Origin: Gammaproteobacteria bacterium
GTDB taxonomy: Bacteria; Pseudomonadota; Gammaproteobacteria; Nevskiales; Nevskiaceae
DNA length: 64,000 nucleotides
NCBI GenBank assembly: GCA_026398815.1
Contig: JAPLSA010000031.1
Coordinates: 124,001 to 188,000 of the forward strand
Direction: 5' to 3'
Made by a program: the position numbers and the translations under genes. Shown here in pieces: positions 44,596-54,088 of this stretch (its first letter is position 1; every line of letters starts with the position of its first letter). The notes under the pieces were generated by a model, which did no database searches, was not told the DNA's origin, and was given only the letters and a program-made list of their open reading frames with translations.

Positions 44596-45308
44596 CGACC
44601 GACCCCGTCGCGCCGGTGGTTGCCGAACCGCAGCCGGTCGCCGCCGTCAGCGAAGCGCAGGTGGTGGCGTTCCTGAAGGCCGATCCGCTGCTGCTGACCC
44701 GCCACCCGGTGTTGCTGGAGCAGCTGGAAGTGGCCCACGCGGCCGGCTCGGCGGTGTCGCTGATCGAACGGCAGGTGGAACTGCTGCGCGGCAAGAACCA
44801 GCGCCTCGAAGCGCGGCTGGAAAAGCTGATCGACAACGCCCGGGCCAACGAAGTGCGCGCCGACAAGACCCTGAAGCTGGCGCTGGCGCTGATCCGCGCG
44901 CCATCGCTGGCGGCGATCGCCGCTGCGCTGCGCAGCGCGATGCGCGACGACTTCGGCCTCGACGACGTCTTCATCGGCCTGCATTCGCCGCTGTTCAAGC
45001 GCCATGACATCGACGGCATCGTGCCGGTCGAAGCCGGCGGTGCGATCGCCCGCGCTTGGGACAACTTCCTGCGCACGCGGCTGATCGACTGCGGCCCGAT
45101 CGATCCCGACCGGGCGCGGCTGCTGTTCCCGAAATGCGAGGTCACCATCGCCTCGGCCGCCGTCGTGCCGCTGGAACGTGACAAGCACCTGGGTTTCATC
45201 GCGCTCGGCTCCGCCGATGCCGACCGCTTCCAGCCCCGTCAGGGCAAGCTGTTCCTGGAGATGACTGCCGAACTGGTATCGGCGGCGATCCGCACCCGGC
45301 TCAACTAA
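44583..45308 (+). CDS. DUF484 family protein (GAF-like)
   Basis: 241 residues, GTG start with GGGAG upstream, overlapping the dapF end. An N-terminal helical region (VVAFLKADPLLLTRHP, then SLIERQVELLRGKNQRLE coiled coil) is followed by a GAF-like domain. The family is conserved next to dapF and xerC in gammaproteobacteria; function unknown. Confidence 0.9.
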   Translation: MGELTTDPVAPVVAEPQPVAAVSEAQVVAFLKADPLLLTRHPVLLEQLEVAHAAGSAVSLIERQVELLRGKNQRLEARLEKLIDNARANEVRADKTLKLALALIRAPSLAAIAAALRSAMRDDFGLDDVFIGLHSPLFKRHDIDGIVPVEAGGAIARAWDNFLRTRLIDCGPIDPDRARLLFPKCEVTIASAAVVPLERDKHLGFIALGSADADRFQPRQGKLFLEMTAELVSAAIRTRLN

Positions 45309-45310
45309 CC

Positions 45311-45371
45311 GAATTGCGCTTCGCGCCGCGATCCGGCGCAAAGCTTGCTGCGCAATTCCGCATTCGTTTTT
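45311..45371 (+). terminator. Nested hairpin followed by T-run after the dapF-DUF484 unit
   Basis: Outer arms GAATTGCGC (45311-45319) and GCGCAATTC (45350-45358), with an inner stem GCGCCG/CGGCGC (45323-45328 with 45334-45339). About 8 nt later comes TTTTT. It starts 3 nt past the DUF484 stop. It could be a terminator or a REP-like unit. Confidence 0.5.
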
Positions 45372-45405
45372 CGTAATCGCATCCGACCCCCCAAGAGCCT
45401 GATCC

Positions 45406-46443
45406 ATGAGCATTGCCCGCATCCCCGCCACCCTGATTTCCGGAGACGGAATCGGCCCTGAGATCGTCGACGCCACGCTGGCGGTGCTCGATGCACTGGA
45501 GGCCCCGTTCGAATGGGAAACCTGCGTGGCGGGCCTGGCTGGCGTCACCTCCGAAGGTGATCCGCTGCCGAAGGCGACGCTCGACTCGATCCGCCGCACC
45601 CGGCTGGCGCTCAAGGGCCCGCTGGAAACGCCGTCCGGCGGCGGCTATCGCTCCTCGAACGTGCGGCTGCGCGAGGAATTCCAGCTGTACGCCAACCTGC
45701 GCCCGGCGCAGACGCTGATCCCCGGCAAGCGCTACGAAAAGATCGACCTGGTGGTGGTGCGCGAGAACATCGAAGGCCTGTACATGGGCTACGAGCACTT
45801 CATCCCGATCGGCGGCGATCCGCACGCGGTCGGCATGTCCACCGGCATCAATACCCGCCAGGGCTGCCGGCGGATTCTCGAGTACGCGTTCGAGTACGCC
45901 ATCGCCACCGGCCGCAAGAAGGTCACCGTGGTGCACAAGGCCAACATCATGAAGGCGCTGACCGGCATCTTCCTGGAGACCGCCCGCGACCTGTACATCG
46001 AGAAGGGTTATCACGGCAAAGTGCAGATGAGCGAGATCATCGTCGACGCCTGCGCGATGAAGCTGGTGCTCGATCCCTGGCAGTTCGACGTGCTGGTGAC
46101 CACCAACCTGTTCGGCGACATCCTCAGCGACCTGGTTGCCGGCCTGATCGGCGGCCTCGGCATGGCGCCGGGTGCCAACATCGGCACCGATGCCGCGATC
46201 TTCGAAGCCGTGCACGGCTCGGCACCCGACATCGCCGGCCAGCAGAAGGCCAACCCGACGGCGCTGCTGCTGGCCAGCGCGATGATGCTCGACCACGTCA
46301 ACCTGACCGACAAGGCCACGCGCCTGCGCCGGGCGATCCACGACACGCTGAACGTCGACAACATCCGCACCGGCGATCTTGGCGGCAGCGCCAACACCGC
46401 CGCCTATGCGGCAGCGCTGATCACGCGGATCAGGAACGGCTGA
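45406..46443 (+). CDS. Isocitrate dehydrogenase, NAD-dependent type
   Basis: 345 residues, short beta-decarboxylating dehydrogenase. Oxidises isocitrate to 2-oxoglutarate. Motifs: LISGDGIGPEIV, SSNVRLREEFQLYANLRP (substrate Ser/Asn/Arg), RENIEGLYMGYEH, TNLFGDILSDL (metal Asp) and GSAPDIAGQQKANPTA. The cofactor-loop context is like NAD-dependent IDH rather than the larger NADP enzymes. Homoisocitrate dehydrogenase is a less likely alternative. Confidence 0.92.
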   Translation: MSIARIPATLISGDGIGPEIVDATLAVLDALEAPFEWETCVAGLAGVTSEGDPLPKATLDSIRRTRLALKGPLETPSGGGYRSSNVRLREEFQLYANLRPAQTLIPGKRYEKIDLVVVRENIEGLYMGYEHFIPIGGDPHAVGMSTGINTRQGCRRILEYAFEYAIATGRKKVTVVHKANIMKALTGIFLETARDLYIEKGYHGKVQMSEIIVDACAMKLVLDPWQFDVLVTTNLFGDILSDLVAGLIGGLGMAPGANIGTDAAIFEAVHGSAPDIAGQQKANPTALLLASAMMLDHVNLTDKATRLRRAIHDTLNVDNIRTGDLGGSANTAAYAAALITRIRNG

Positions 46444-46457
46444 GATCGGGGGCCGGC

Positions 46458-46484
46458 GCCGGCGCGCTCGCTAGTAGCGCCGGC
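46458..46484. terminator. Hairpin between convergent icd and FadL genes
   Basis: Stem GCCGGCGC/GCGCCGGC with an 11-nt loop, overlapping the stop of the minus-strand FadL gene. No U-tract. It is a possible bidirectional terminator, of the same kind as the hairpin at 54803. Confidence 0.4.
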
Positions 46485-47787
46485 TCCAGCCGAGATAGAA
46501 GGTGTTGACGTACGGCGTCACCGATTCGTAGCCGCCGAGCGCGGTCGCCGACGGGCCACCGTAGGTGCCTTTCAGATAGCGGCCGTAGGCGAACTGCAAG
46601 TCGTGGCCGGTGGCGAAGGTCCAGGTGAAGCCGCCGGTGACGTTGCGGACCGGGTTCGGCGTCAGCAGGTTGAAGCTTGCCGAATTGACGCTGGCATCGC
46701 GCTGCGGCCGTTCGCCGTAAGCGAAGCCGGCGCGCAGGGTCAGCGTCGGCAGCGCGGCATAGGCCAGCGCCAGCCGGTAGTTGGTCTGGTTGCGCCAGTT
46801 GAAGCCGCTGCCGGTGCTGCTGCCGAGCGGGTTGGCGACCGGATCGGTCAGCGAGTTCAGCACACCGTTGCCCAGCGCCTTGATCTGGCCGAAATGGATG
46901 CGTTGCCAGTCAAAGCCCATCGTCAGCTTCGGGATCGGCATCACCGCCAGGCCGAGGCTCAGGTTCTCTGGGATGTCGAACGAGCCGTTGCCGGCCAGCA
47001 GGCCGCGATACGACTCGAAGTTCTGCATGTAGACCCGCGTCGAATAGGCCGCGCCCAGATGCAGCCAAGGCAGCACCTGCCCGTACCAGCCGATCCGGAC
47101 GCCGGCGCCGAAGGCACCTTCGTAGCCGTTGTTGGTGACTGCGTCCGGGTGCGCGGACAGGCCTTCGAACGCCTGCAGGCCGTAGGCCTTGAAGCGCTGG
47201 TAGGCCAGCAGCGGCGCGATGCCGATGCTCTGGCCTGGCGCGTAGCGCCAGCTCAGCGTGGTGGCCATGATCAGCTGGCTGAGGTCGAAGCCCAGCTGGC
47301 CGCAGCCGAGGAAGAAGTTGCCCGGCTGGTTGCCGCAGCGCGCCGGCGCCGCATTGCTGCCCGGCACCGGTGATTCGGCGCGGTAGTCGGTGTTCAGGCC
47401 GCCGTTGCCGTACAGGCTGATGCCCCAGGACAGCGCCTCGTCGATGCGCGCGGCGTAGCCGAACTCCGGCAGCAGGAACAGCTTGTTCTTGCTGGTGGAG
47501 GTCAGGTCGAAGTTCGGGTCCGCCGAGCCCTCGCGCTCGATGCGCCGGTTCGGCGAGAACACCAGCAGGCCGAGATCGCGACGGAGGCCGACCGCCGACA
47601 GCTTGGCCGGATTGCTGGCCCCGGCGAAGGCATCGAGGCCGATCGCGGTCGAGGTGCCGGCCGACTGCGCCGCCTCCGGACCGTAACCCAGCACGAAATA
47701 GCCGCCGCCGGCCTGCGCCGGCAAGACGGCAGCAGCGCCGATGGCCAGCAGCCGCCGGCCCCAGGTCCCCAGGCTTGAACCACGCAT
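46471..47787 (-). CDS. FadL/OmpP1-type outer-membrane long-chain fatty acid transporter
   Basis: 438 residues from ATG 47787, with GGGGGAG 6 nt upstream; the frame before it lacks a signal. Signal peptide ends at AVLPAQAGGGYF. The hatch region GPEAAQSAGTSTAIGLDAF, with SNPAKLS nearby, is typical of FadL, followed by a 14-strand barrel ending in FYLGWSRRY. Carries fatty acids or other hydrophobic compounds (including aromatics) across the outer membrane. Fits the lipid and phenol degradation genes nearby. Confidence 0.9.
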   Translation of the reverse strand: MRGSSLGTWGRRLLAIGAAAVLPAQAGGGYFVLGYGPEAAQSAGTSTAIGLDAFAGASNPAKLSAVGLRRDLGLLVFSPNRRIEREGSADPNFDLTSTSKNKLFLLPEFGYAARIDEALSWGISLYGNGGLNTDYRAESPVPGSNAAPARCGNQPGNFFLGCGQLGFDLSQLIMATTLSWRYAPGQSIGIAPLLAYQRFKAYGLQAFEGLSAHPDAVTNNGYEGAFGAGVRIGWYGQVLPWLHLGAAYSTRVYMQNFESYRGLLAGNGSFDIPENLSLGLAVMPIPKLTMGFDWQRIHFGQIKALGNGVLNSLTDPVANPLGSSTGSGFNWRNQTNYRLALAYAALPTLTLRAGFAYGERPQRDASVNSASFNLLTPNPVRNVTGGFTWTFATGHDLQFAYGRYLKGTYGGPSATALGGYESVTPYVNTFYLGWSRRY

Positions 47788-48034
47788 GATCTCCCCCTTC
47801 GCGATGCGGATCGCGGCGCCGTGCTCGCTGCCGGTGAATGCCGGCGTGCCGTCAGCGCATGTTTTCGGATGCCGGTCGGCGGTTGCCGTTCCGGTGATGC
47901 CCGGCAATATGCAGTGCTGCCCGGCGCTGCGTCATCAGCCAAACGCATGAGCGATATCAGCGCGGCAGCGAATTCCTGCCGTGCTGGGGTTTCACCCGAC
48001 GTCGACGCTGCTGCCGCCGCGCCCGGCGGCCGTG

Positions 48035-49444
48035 CTAGCCGCCGGCCTGCCAGCCGCCGCCGAGCGCCTTGTAGACGGCGATGGCGCTGGTGTTGATCGC
48101 CGTCTCGGCGGTCGCCAGCTCGTCCTCGGCCGCCAGCGCCGTGCGCTGCGCATCGAGCAACACCAGGAAGTCGCTGGCGCCTTCGCGATAGCGGATGCCG
48201 GCGAGATCGGCGGCGCGCCGGCTCTGCCGCGCCTGTTCGAGCAGATGGCTGCTGCGCTGCCGCTGGCTGTTGAACAGGGTCAGCGCGCCTTCGATGTCCT
48301 CCAGCGCCAGCAGCACCGTCTGCTGGTAGTTCGCGAAGGCTTCATCGGCCTGTGCCCGGCTCTGGTCGAGGCGGGCCTGCACGCGCTTCCAGTTCAGGCC
48401 GTTCCAGGAAATGCGCGGGCCGATCGAGAACGCCTGCGAGGCCAGCGAGCCGAGATCGGCGCTGCTGCCGGACAGGAAGCCGATGAAGCCGCCGACTTCG
48501 ATGTGCGGATAGAAATCGGCCGTGGCGATGCCGATGCCGGCGGTCGCCGCCGCCAGCGCGCGTTCGGCACGCTGCACGTCGGGCCGGCGGGCCAGCAGAT
48601 CCTGCGGCGCGCCGAGCGCCAGCGTCCCGGACAGCGGCTTCAGCGATTGCGGCGACAGGTCGATGGCGGATTCACCGGGGCGCGCGCCGGTCAGCACGTC
48701 GAGCCGGTAGCCTGCCAGCTTTTCGCTGGCGCGCAGCGCGGGAACCCGCGCCTCGGTGGCGGCCAGCCGCGCGGCAGCGCTGGCGACATCCTGCTCCGGG
48801 CCGGTGCCGACTTCGCGGCGGACCCGGGTCAGCTTCACTGTCTCGCTCTGGCTGGCCAGATCGCGGGAGGCGATCTCCAGCCGCAGCTGGGCGCCGCGCA
48901 GCTCGAAATAGTTGCGCGCCACCTCGGCGATCAGCCGCACCTGGGCGTCGCGCAGGCTGGCGACCTCGGCCTGGGCGCCGGCCCGCGCCGCTTCCACCGA
49001 ACGGCGGATGCCGCCAGCCAGGTCGAGCTCCCAGGCGGCATCGAAGCCGGCCTGGTAGCGGCTGATGCCGACCCGCTCGCTGATGAAGCCGGGCTGCTGG
49101 CCGTAGCTGCGCGTGTAGGCGGCGTCGACGCCGAGCGTCGGCAGCTGGTTCGACTGCGCATCGCCGACCGCCGCCCGGGCGGCGGCGACCCGGGCGGCGG
49201 CCATCTTCAGGTCGAGGTTGCCGGCGAGCGCCTGGCCGACCAGCGCATCGAGCGTCGGATCGCCGAACTGGGTCCACCAGCGGGCTTCGACATCGCGGCC
49301 GGGGTCGTGGTCGACGGCGTTCCGGAAGGTGGTCACCGGCGCCAGTTCCGGCCGCTGGTAGTCGGGACCGACGGCGCAGGCCGACAGCAGCGCGGCCAGC
49401 AGGCCGGCGGCCAGCGTCTTGCCGGATGAGGATCGAATGGTCAT
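48035..49444 (-). CDS. NodT/OprN-type outer-membrane efflux lipoprotein
   Basis: 469 residues from ATG 49444. Lipobox LLSACAVGPDYQRPEL, the standard OMF lipoprotein start. Two OEP repeats with long Ala/Arg helices. Forms the outer-membrane channel for the RND pump whose permease ends 41 nt upstream. Confidence 0.93.
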   Translation of the reverse strand: MTIRSSSGKTLAAGLLAALLSACAVGPDYQRPELAPVTTFRNAVDHDPGRDVEARWWTQFGDPTLDALVGQALAGNLDLKMAAARVAAARAAVGDAQSNQLPTLGVDAAYTRSYGQQPGFISERVGISRYQAGFDAAWELDLAGGIRRSVEAARAGAQAEVASLRDAQVRLIAEVARNYFELRGAQLRLEIASRDLASQSETVKLTRVRREVGTGPEQDVASAAARLAATEARVPALRASEKLAGYRLDVLTGARPGESAIDLSPQSLKPLSGTLALGAPQDLLARRPDVQRAERALAAATAGIGIATADFYPHIEVGGFIGFLSGSSADLGSLASQAFSIGPRISWNGLNWKRVQARLDQSRAQADEAFANYQQTVLLALEDIEGALTLFNSQRQRSSHLLEQARQSRRAADLAGIRYREGASDFLVLLDAQRTALAAEDELATAETAINTSAIAVYKALGGGWQAGG

Positions 49445-49484
49445 TGCGGGTACCTCGGATTCAGGGGCGGGCGCAGGTCCGCGC

Positions 49485-52400
49485 TCAGGCTTCGATCGGG
49501 TGGGCGGAGGCATCCGCCGGCTGCGCAGCGCGTGCCGCCCGGCGGCGCGCCTGCCAGCCTTCGATCACCACGTAGAACACCGGCGTCAGCGCCAGGCCGA
49601 AGAAGGTGACGCCAAGCATCCCGGCGAACACCGCCACGCCCATCGCATGGCGCATCTCGGCGCCGGCGCCGGTCGAGGTGATCAGCGGCACCACGCCCAT
49701 GATGAAAGCGAACGAGGTCATCAGGATCGGCCGCAGGCGCAGCCGCGCGGCCTCTTTCACTGCAGCGACCACGGCCATGCCTTCGTGCTGCCGTTCGCGG
49801 GCGAATTCGACGATCAGGATCGCGTTCTTGCAGGCCAGGCCGACCAGCACGATCAAGCCGATCTGCGTGAAGATGTTGTTGTCGCCGCCGGTCAGCCAGA
49901 CGCCGCTGATCGCCGAGAACAGGCCCATCGGCACGATCAGGATCACCACCAGCGGCAGGCTCCAGCTTTCGTACTGCGCCGCCAGCACCAGGAACGCCAG
50001 CAGCACGCAGAGGCTGAACACCAGCGTGGTGGTGTCGCCGGAAATGATCTTCTGGTAGGTCAGCTCGGTCCACTCGTAGCCCATGCCGCGCGGCAGGTGT
50101 TCGGCGGCCAGCTGCTCCATCAGCGCCTGCGCCTGGCCGGAGCTGACGCCGTCGGCGCCGGTGCCGTTGATCTCGGCCGTCGCGTAGCCGTTGTAGTGGC
50201 TGACCCGGTCCGGCCCGGCGCCCTGGCGGACGGTCACGAACGAACCCAGCGGCACCATTTTGCCGGCGGCGTTGCGGGTCTTGAGCTGCGGAATGTCGCG
50301 CGCTTCGCGGCGGAACGCTGGCTCGGCCGAGACATTGACCTGGTAGGTGCGGCCGAAGCGGTTGAAGTCGTTGACATAGACCGAGCCGAGATAGGCCTGC
50401 ATGGTCTGGTAGACGTCGTCGAGATCGACGCCTTCGGCCTTGGCCTTTTCGCGGTCGACATCGGCGTCGATCTGCGGCACGGCCACCTGGAAGCTCGAGA
50501 AGACATCCTTCAGCCGGCCGGATTCGCGCGCCTTGGCGATCAGGTTCTGGGTCTGCCGGTGCAGTTCCTCGAAGCCCAGCGCGCCGCGATCCTCGATCTG
50601 CATGCGGAAGCCGCCGATGGTGCCCAGCCCCTGCACCGGCGGCGGCGGGAAGATCGCGATGTAGGCCTCCTGCAGGTCCGCGAACTTGCGGCCCAGCGCA
50701 TCGGCGATGGCGCCGGCCGACAGCTCGGCGCTGCGCCGCTGCTCGAACGGCTTGAGCGTCACGAAGACGATGCCGGCGTTGCTGCTGTTGGTGAAGCCGT
50801 TGATCGACAGGCCCGGAAAGGCCACCGCGCTGTCGACGCCCGGCTGCTGCAGCGCGATCGCCGACATCCGGCGGATCACCTCCTCGGTGCGGTCCAGCGA
50901 GGCGGCGTCGGGCAGCTGTGCGAACGACACCAGATACTGCTTGTCCTGCGGCGGCACGAAGCCGCCCGGCACCTGCCGGAAGCCGAGCACGGTCAGCCCG
51001 ATCAGCCCGCCGTAGACCAGCAGCGCCAGCGCGCTGCGCCGGGTGATGCCGCCGACGATGCCGACATAGCGGTTGGAGCCGGCCTCGAACACGCGGTTGA
51101 ACGGCCGGAACAGCCAGCTCAAGCCCCGGTCCATCCAGCGCGTCAGGCGATCCTTCGGCGCGTCGTGGCTCTTCAGCAGGATCGCGGCGAGCGCCGGGCT
51201 CAGGGTCAGCGAGTTGAATGCCGAGATCACCGTCGAGATCGCGATGGTCAGCGCGAACTGGCGGTAGAACTGGCCGCTCAGGCCGCTGATGAAGGCGGTC
51301 GGCACGAACACCGCGCACAGCACCAGACCGGTGGCGACGATCGGCCCGGTCACTTCCTTCATCGCCTGCCGGGTCGCTTCCTTCGGCGACTTGCCGAGCG
51401 CGATGTTGCGCTCGACGTTCTCGACCACCACGATCGCGTCGTCGACGACGATGCCGATCGCCAGCACCAGGCCGAACAGCGACAGCGCGTTGAGCGAAAA
51501 GCCGGCGATCTTCATCACCGCGAAGGTGCCGATCAGCGACACCGGCACCGCCACCAGCGGAATGATCGACGCGCGCCAGGTCTGCAGGAACAGGATCACC
51601 ACCAGCACCACCAGCAGCACCGCCTCGAACAGCGTGTGCACCACCGCCTCGATCGAGCCGCGCACGAACACGGTCGGGTCGTAGACGATCCGGTAGTCGA
51701 CGCCTTCCGGGAAATCCTTCTTCAGCGTTTCCATCTTCCGGCGCACGGCGTCGGAGATTTCGATGGCGTTCGAGCCGGGCCGCTGGAACACCGGGATCGC
51801 GGTGGCCGGCTGGTTGTCGAGCAGGCTGCGCAGCGCGTACTGGCTGGAGCCGAGTTCGACGCGGGCGACATCGCGCAGGTGGATCGCCGCGCCGCCGGCC
51901 TCGCTGCGCAGCACGATGTTGCCGAAATCGTCCTCGGTGACCAGCCGGCCGCGGGTGTTGATGTTCAGCTGGAAGCTCTGCTCGCTGTGAGCCGGCGGTG
52001 CGTTCAGCGCACCGGCCGCGACCTGGACGTTCTGCTCGCGGATCGCCCGGACCACGTCGCCGGTGGTCATCCGGATCGCCGCCAGCTTCTGCGGATCGAG
52101 CCAGACCCGCATGCTGTAGTCGCCGAGACCGAAGATCTGCACGTCGCCGACGCCGTCGAGGCGCAGCAGCTCGTCCTTGATGTTCAGGCGCGCGTAGTTC
52201 GACAGGTACAGCATGTCGTAGCGGTCATCCGGCGACAGCAGATGCACCACCATGGTCAGGTCGGGCGAGCTCTTGTTGGTGGTCACGCCGAGCCGCTGCA
52301 CTTCTTCGGGCAGCTTCGGCAGCGCCTGCGCCACGCGGTTCTGCACCTGCACCTGCGCCTTGTCGAGATCGGTGCCGAGCGCGAAGGTGATGGTCAGCTG

Positions 52401-52670
52401 CAGCGCGCCGTCGCTGGTCGACTGCGAGGACATGTAGCTCATGCCCTCGACGCCGTTGATCTGCTCCTCCAGCGGCGTGGCCACGGTTTCGCCGATCACT
52501 TTCGGGTTTGCGCCCGGATAGCTGGCGCGCACCACCACCGTCGGCGGCACCACTTCCGGGTATTCGCTGATCGGCAGGTTCGGCAGCGACAGCGCGCCGC
52601 CGATCAGGATCAGCAGGGACAGCACCGCCGCGAAGATCGGGCGGTTGACGAAGAATTGCGAGATGTTCAT
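49485..52670 (-). CDS. MexF/OqxB-like RND multidrug efflux permease
   Basis: 1061 residues from ATG 52670 (GGAG upstream; longer frame lacks support). HAE-1 family proton antiporter with 12 TM helices. Signatures: MNISQFFVNRPIFAAVLS, YPEVVPPTVVVRASYPGAN, TM4 IVVDDAIVVVENVERN (Asp pair of the proton relay) and GLACKNAILIVEFARE. Exports drugs, solvents or aromatics. Middle gene of adaptor, permease and channel. Confidence 0.95.
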   Translation of the reverse strand: MNISQFFVNRPIFAAVLSLLILIGGALSLPNLPISEYPEVVPPTVVVRASYPGANPKVIGETVATPLEEQINGVEGMSYMSSQSTSDGALQLTITFALGTDLDKAQVQVQNRVAQALPKLPEEVQRLGVTTNKSSPDLTMVVHLLSPDDRYDMLYLSNYARLNIKDELLRLDGVGDVQIFGLGDYSMRVWLDPQKLAAIRMTTGDVVRAIREQNVQVAAGALNAPPAHSEQSFQLNINTRGRLVTEDDFGNIVLRSEAGGAAIHLRDVARVELGSSQYALRSLLDNQPATAIPVFQRPGSNAIEISDAVRRKMETLKKDFPEGVDYRIVYDPTVFVRGSIEAVVHTLFEAVLLVVLVVILFLQTWRASIIPLVAVPVSLIGTFAVMKIAGFSLNALSLFGLVLAIGIVVDDAIVVVENVERNIALGKSPKEATRQAMKEVTGPIVATGLVLCAVFVPTAFISGLSGQFYRQFALTIAISTVISAFNSLTLSPALAAILLKSHDAPKDRLTRWMDRGLSWLFRPFNRVFEAGSNRYVGIVGGITRRSALALLVYGGLIGLTVLGFRQVPGGFVPPQDKQYLVSFAQLPDAASLDRTEEVIRRMSAIALQQPGVDSAVAFPGLSINGFTNSSNAGIVFVTLKPFEQRRSAELSAGAIADALGRKFADLQEAYIAIFPPPPVQGLGTIGGFRMQIEDRGALGFEELHRQTQNLIAKARESGRLKDVFSSFQVAVPQIDADVDREKAKAEGVDLDDVYQTMQAYLGSVYVNDFNRFGRTYQVNVSAEPAFRREARDIPQLKTRNAAGKMVPLGSFVTVRQGAGPDRVSHYNGYATAEINGTGADGVSSGQAQALMEQLAAEHLPRGMGYEWTELTYQKIISGDTTTLVFSLCVLLAFLVLAAQYESWSLPLVVILIVPMGLFSAISGVWLTGGDNNIFTQIGLIVLVGLACKNAILIVEFARERQHEGMAVVAAVKEAARLRLRPILMTSFAFIMGVVPLITSTGAGAEMRHAMGVAVFAGMLGVTFFGLALTPVFYVVIEGWQARRRAARAAQPADASAHPIEA

Positions 52671-52725
52671 GGCACTCCCTGGTGCGGCACTGCAGATCCG
52701 GCCTGATGCCGGCGACGCCGACGGC

Positions 52726-53967
52726 TCAACCGCGGGTCGCGACTGCTGCCGTCGCCGCTGCCGCTTCGTCGTCGGCGCTGGCCGGTGACGCCGCACCGGC
52801 CAGCTTCCGGCGGGTGTCGAGGCGCTGGTCCATCGCCACCTTCTCGGCTTCCACGACCTCGCCCGGACGCACCCGCTGCAGGCCGTTGACCACCACCACG
52901 TCGCCGGGCTGCAGGCCGGCGCTGACCACGCGCAGGCCGTCGACCATCGCGCCGACCGTGACGCGCCGGTACTCGACGCGGTTGCCGGCGCCGATCACGT
53001 AGACGAACTGGTTGCCGAGGTCGGTGCCGATCGCGCGGTCGTCGACCAGGGTGGCCGGCTGCATCGTGGCGCCGCGCAGCTGCAGGCGGGCGAACAGGCC
53101 CGGCGTGTAGCGGCCGTCCGGATTGGCCAGCACGGCGCGCAGGCGGATGGTGCCGGAGCTGGTGCTGAGCTGGTTGTCGACGAAGTTCAGCCGGGCCTCG
53201 TGCGGAAAGCCCTGCTCGTTGGCCAGGCCGAGGCGCACCGGGCTGGCCTTGCCGCCCAGCGAGGCATCGTTCGAGTACTTGAGGAAGGTCTGCTCGTCGA
53301 CATCGAAGTTGGCGTAGACCGGATCGACGCTGACCACGGCGGTCAGCACGTCGGCACTGCTCACCAGGTTGCCGAGGGTGATCCGCTGGTTGCTGGCGCG
53401 GCCGTCGATCGGCGCGGTGACCTGGGTGTAGGCGAGGTTCAGGCGCGCCATGTCGAGCTGGGCGGCGATCGCGCCGAGTTCGGCTTCGGCGCTCAGCGAT
53501 GCGGTGCCGAGGCGCTCGGCTTCCTCGCTGGCGATCGCGTTCTGGGCCAGCAGGCGCTGGGCGCGGTCGCTGCTGGAACGCGCCAGCGTGGCCTCGGCGC
53601 GCGCCTGGGCGAGCCGCGCCCGCAGGCGGTCGACCTCGCTCTGGAACGGCCGTGGATCGATCCGGAACAGCAGCTGGCCTTTCTTCACCAACTCGCCCTC
53701 GCTGAAACCGACCTGCTGGATGTAGCCGCTGACTCTCGGCCGGATCAGCACCGTGTTGACCGCTTCGAGGCGGCCGGTGAATTCGTCGGCGCTGCTGATC
53801 TCGCGGCGGATGATCTCGGCGGCGGTGACCCGTGTGGCGGCCGGCGCCGCCGGGGCGTCGGCGGTCTTCGGTTCCTTGCCGACGGCGATGCCGGCGATCA
53901 GGGCCAGCGCGGCGGCCGAAGCGGTGAGCGTGTAGCGGAACGTCTTCGAAGTCAGCGGGGGGAGCAT
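52726..53967 (-). CDS. MexE-like RND periplasmic adaptor
   Basis: 413 residues from ATG 53967, with GGAAGG upstream. Signal or anchor (TLTASAAALALIAGIAVG), then barrel-sandwich (VLIRPRVSGYIQQVGFSEGE), alpha hairpin, and beta-barrel. First gene of the pump operon, so its promoter is in the intergenic region with the TetR-type operator. Confidence 0.94.
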   Translation of the reverse strand: MLPPLTSKTFRYTLTASAAALALIAGIAVGKEPKTADAPAAPAATRVTAAEIIRREISSADEFTGRLEAVNTVLIRPRVSGYIQQVGFSEGELVKKGQLLFRIDPRPFQSEVDRLRARLAQARAEATLARSSSDRAQRLLAQNAIASEEAERLGTASLSAEAELGAIAAQLDMARLNLAYTQVTAPIDGRASNQRITLGNLVSSADVLTAVVSVDPVYANFDVDEQTFLKYSNDASLGGKASPVRLGLANEQGFPHEARLNFVDNQLSTSSGTIRLRAVLANPDGRYTPGLFARLQLRGATMQPATLVDDRAIGTDLGNQFVYVIGAGNRVEYRRVTVGAMVDGLRVVSAGLQPGDVVVVNGLQRVRPGEVVEAEKVAMDQRLDTRRKLAGAASPASADDEAAAATAAVATRG

Positions 53968-54019
53968 GGCGATTCCTTCCTGGGGCCGTCTGCAGCGGCG
54001 GTGACGGTTGTGATACTGT

Positions 54020-54066
54020 GTGTTACCGGTCAGTAACTTATCGCCATAGTTACTGACCGGTAACAC
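54020..54066. promoter_or_regulatory. TetR operator: 19-bp perfect inverted repeat
   Basis: Arms GTGTTACCGGTCAGTAACT (54020-54038) and its exact complement (54048-54066), 9-nt spacer. Each arm contains TTACCGGTCAGTAA, itself a near-palindrome, so two dimers of a TetR regulator could bind. It occupies the divergent region between the adaptor gene (ATG 53967) and the TetR gene (ATG 54089), the expected place for repression of both. Confidence 0.85.
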
Positions 54067-54088
54067 CCATGTCAAGCGGAGATCCGCC

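Noticed and set aside
49419-52706. 1095-codon plus-strand open frame opposite the RND permease
   Set aside because: It is antisense to a clear MexF-like gene; its translation is His/Arg/Asp-rich low complexity, the usual product of third-position GC bias.
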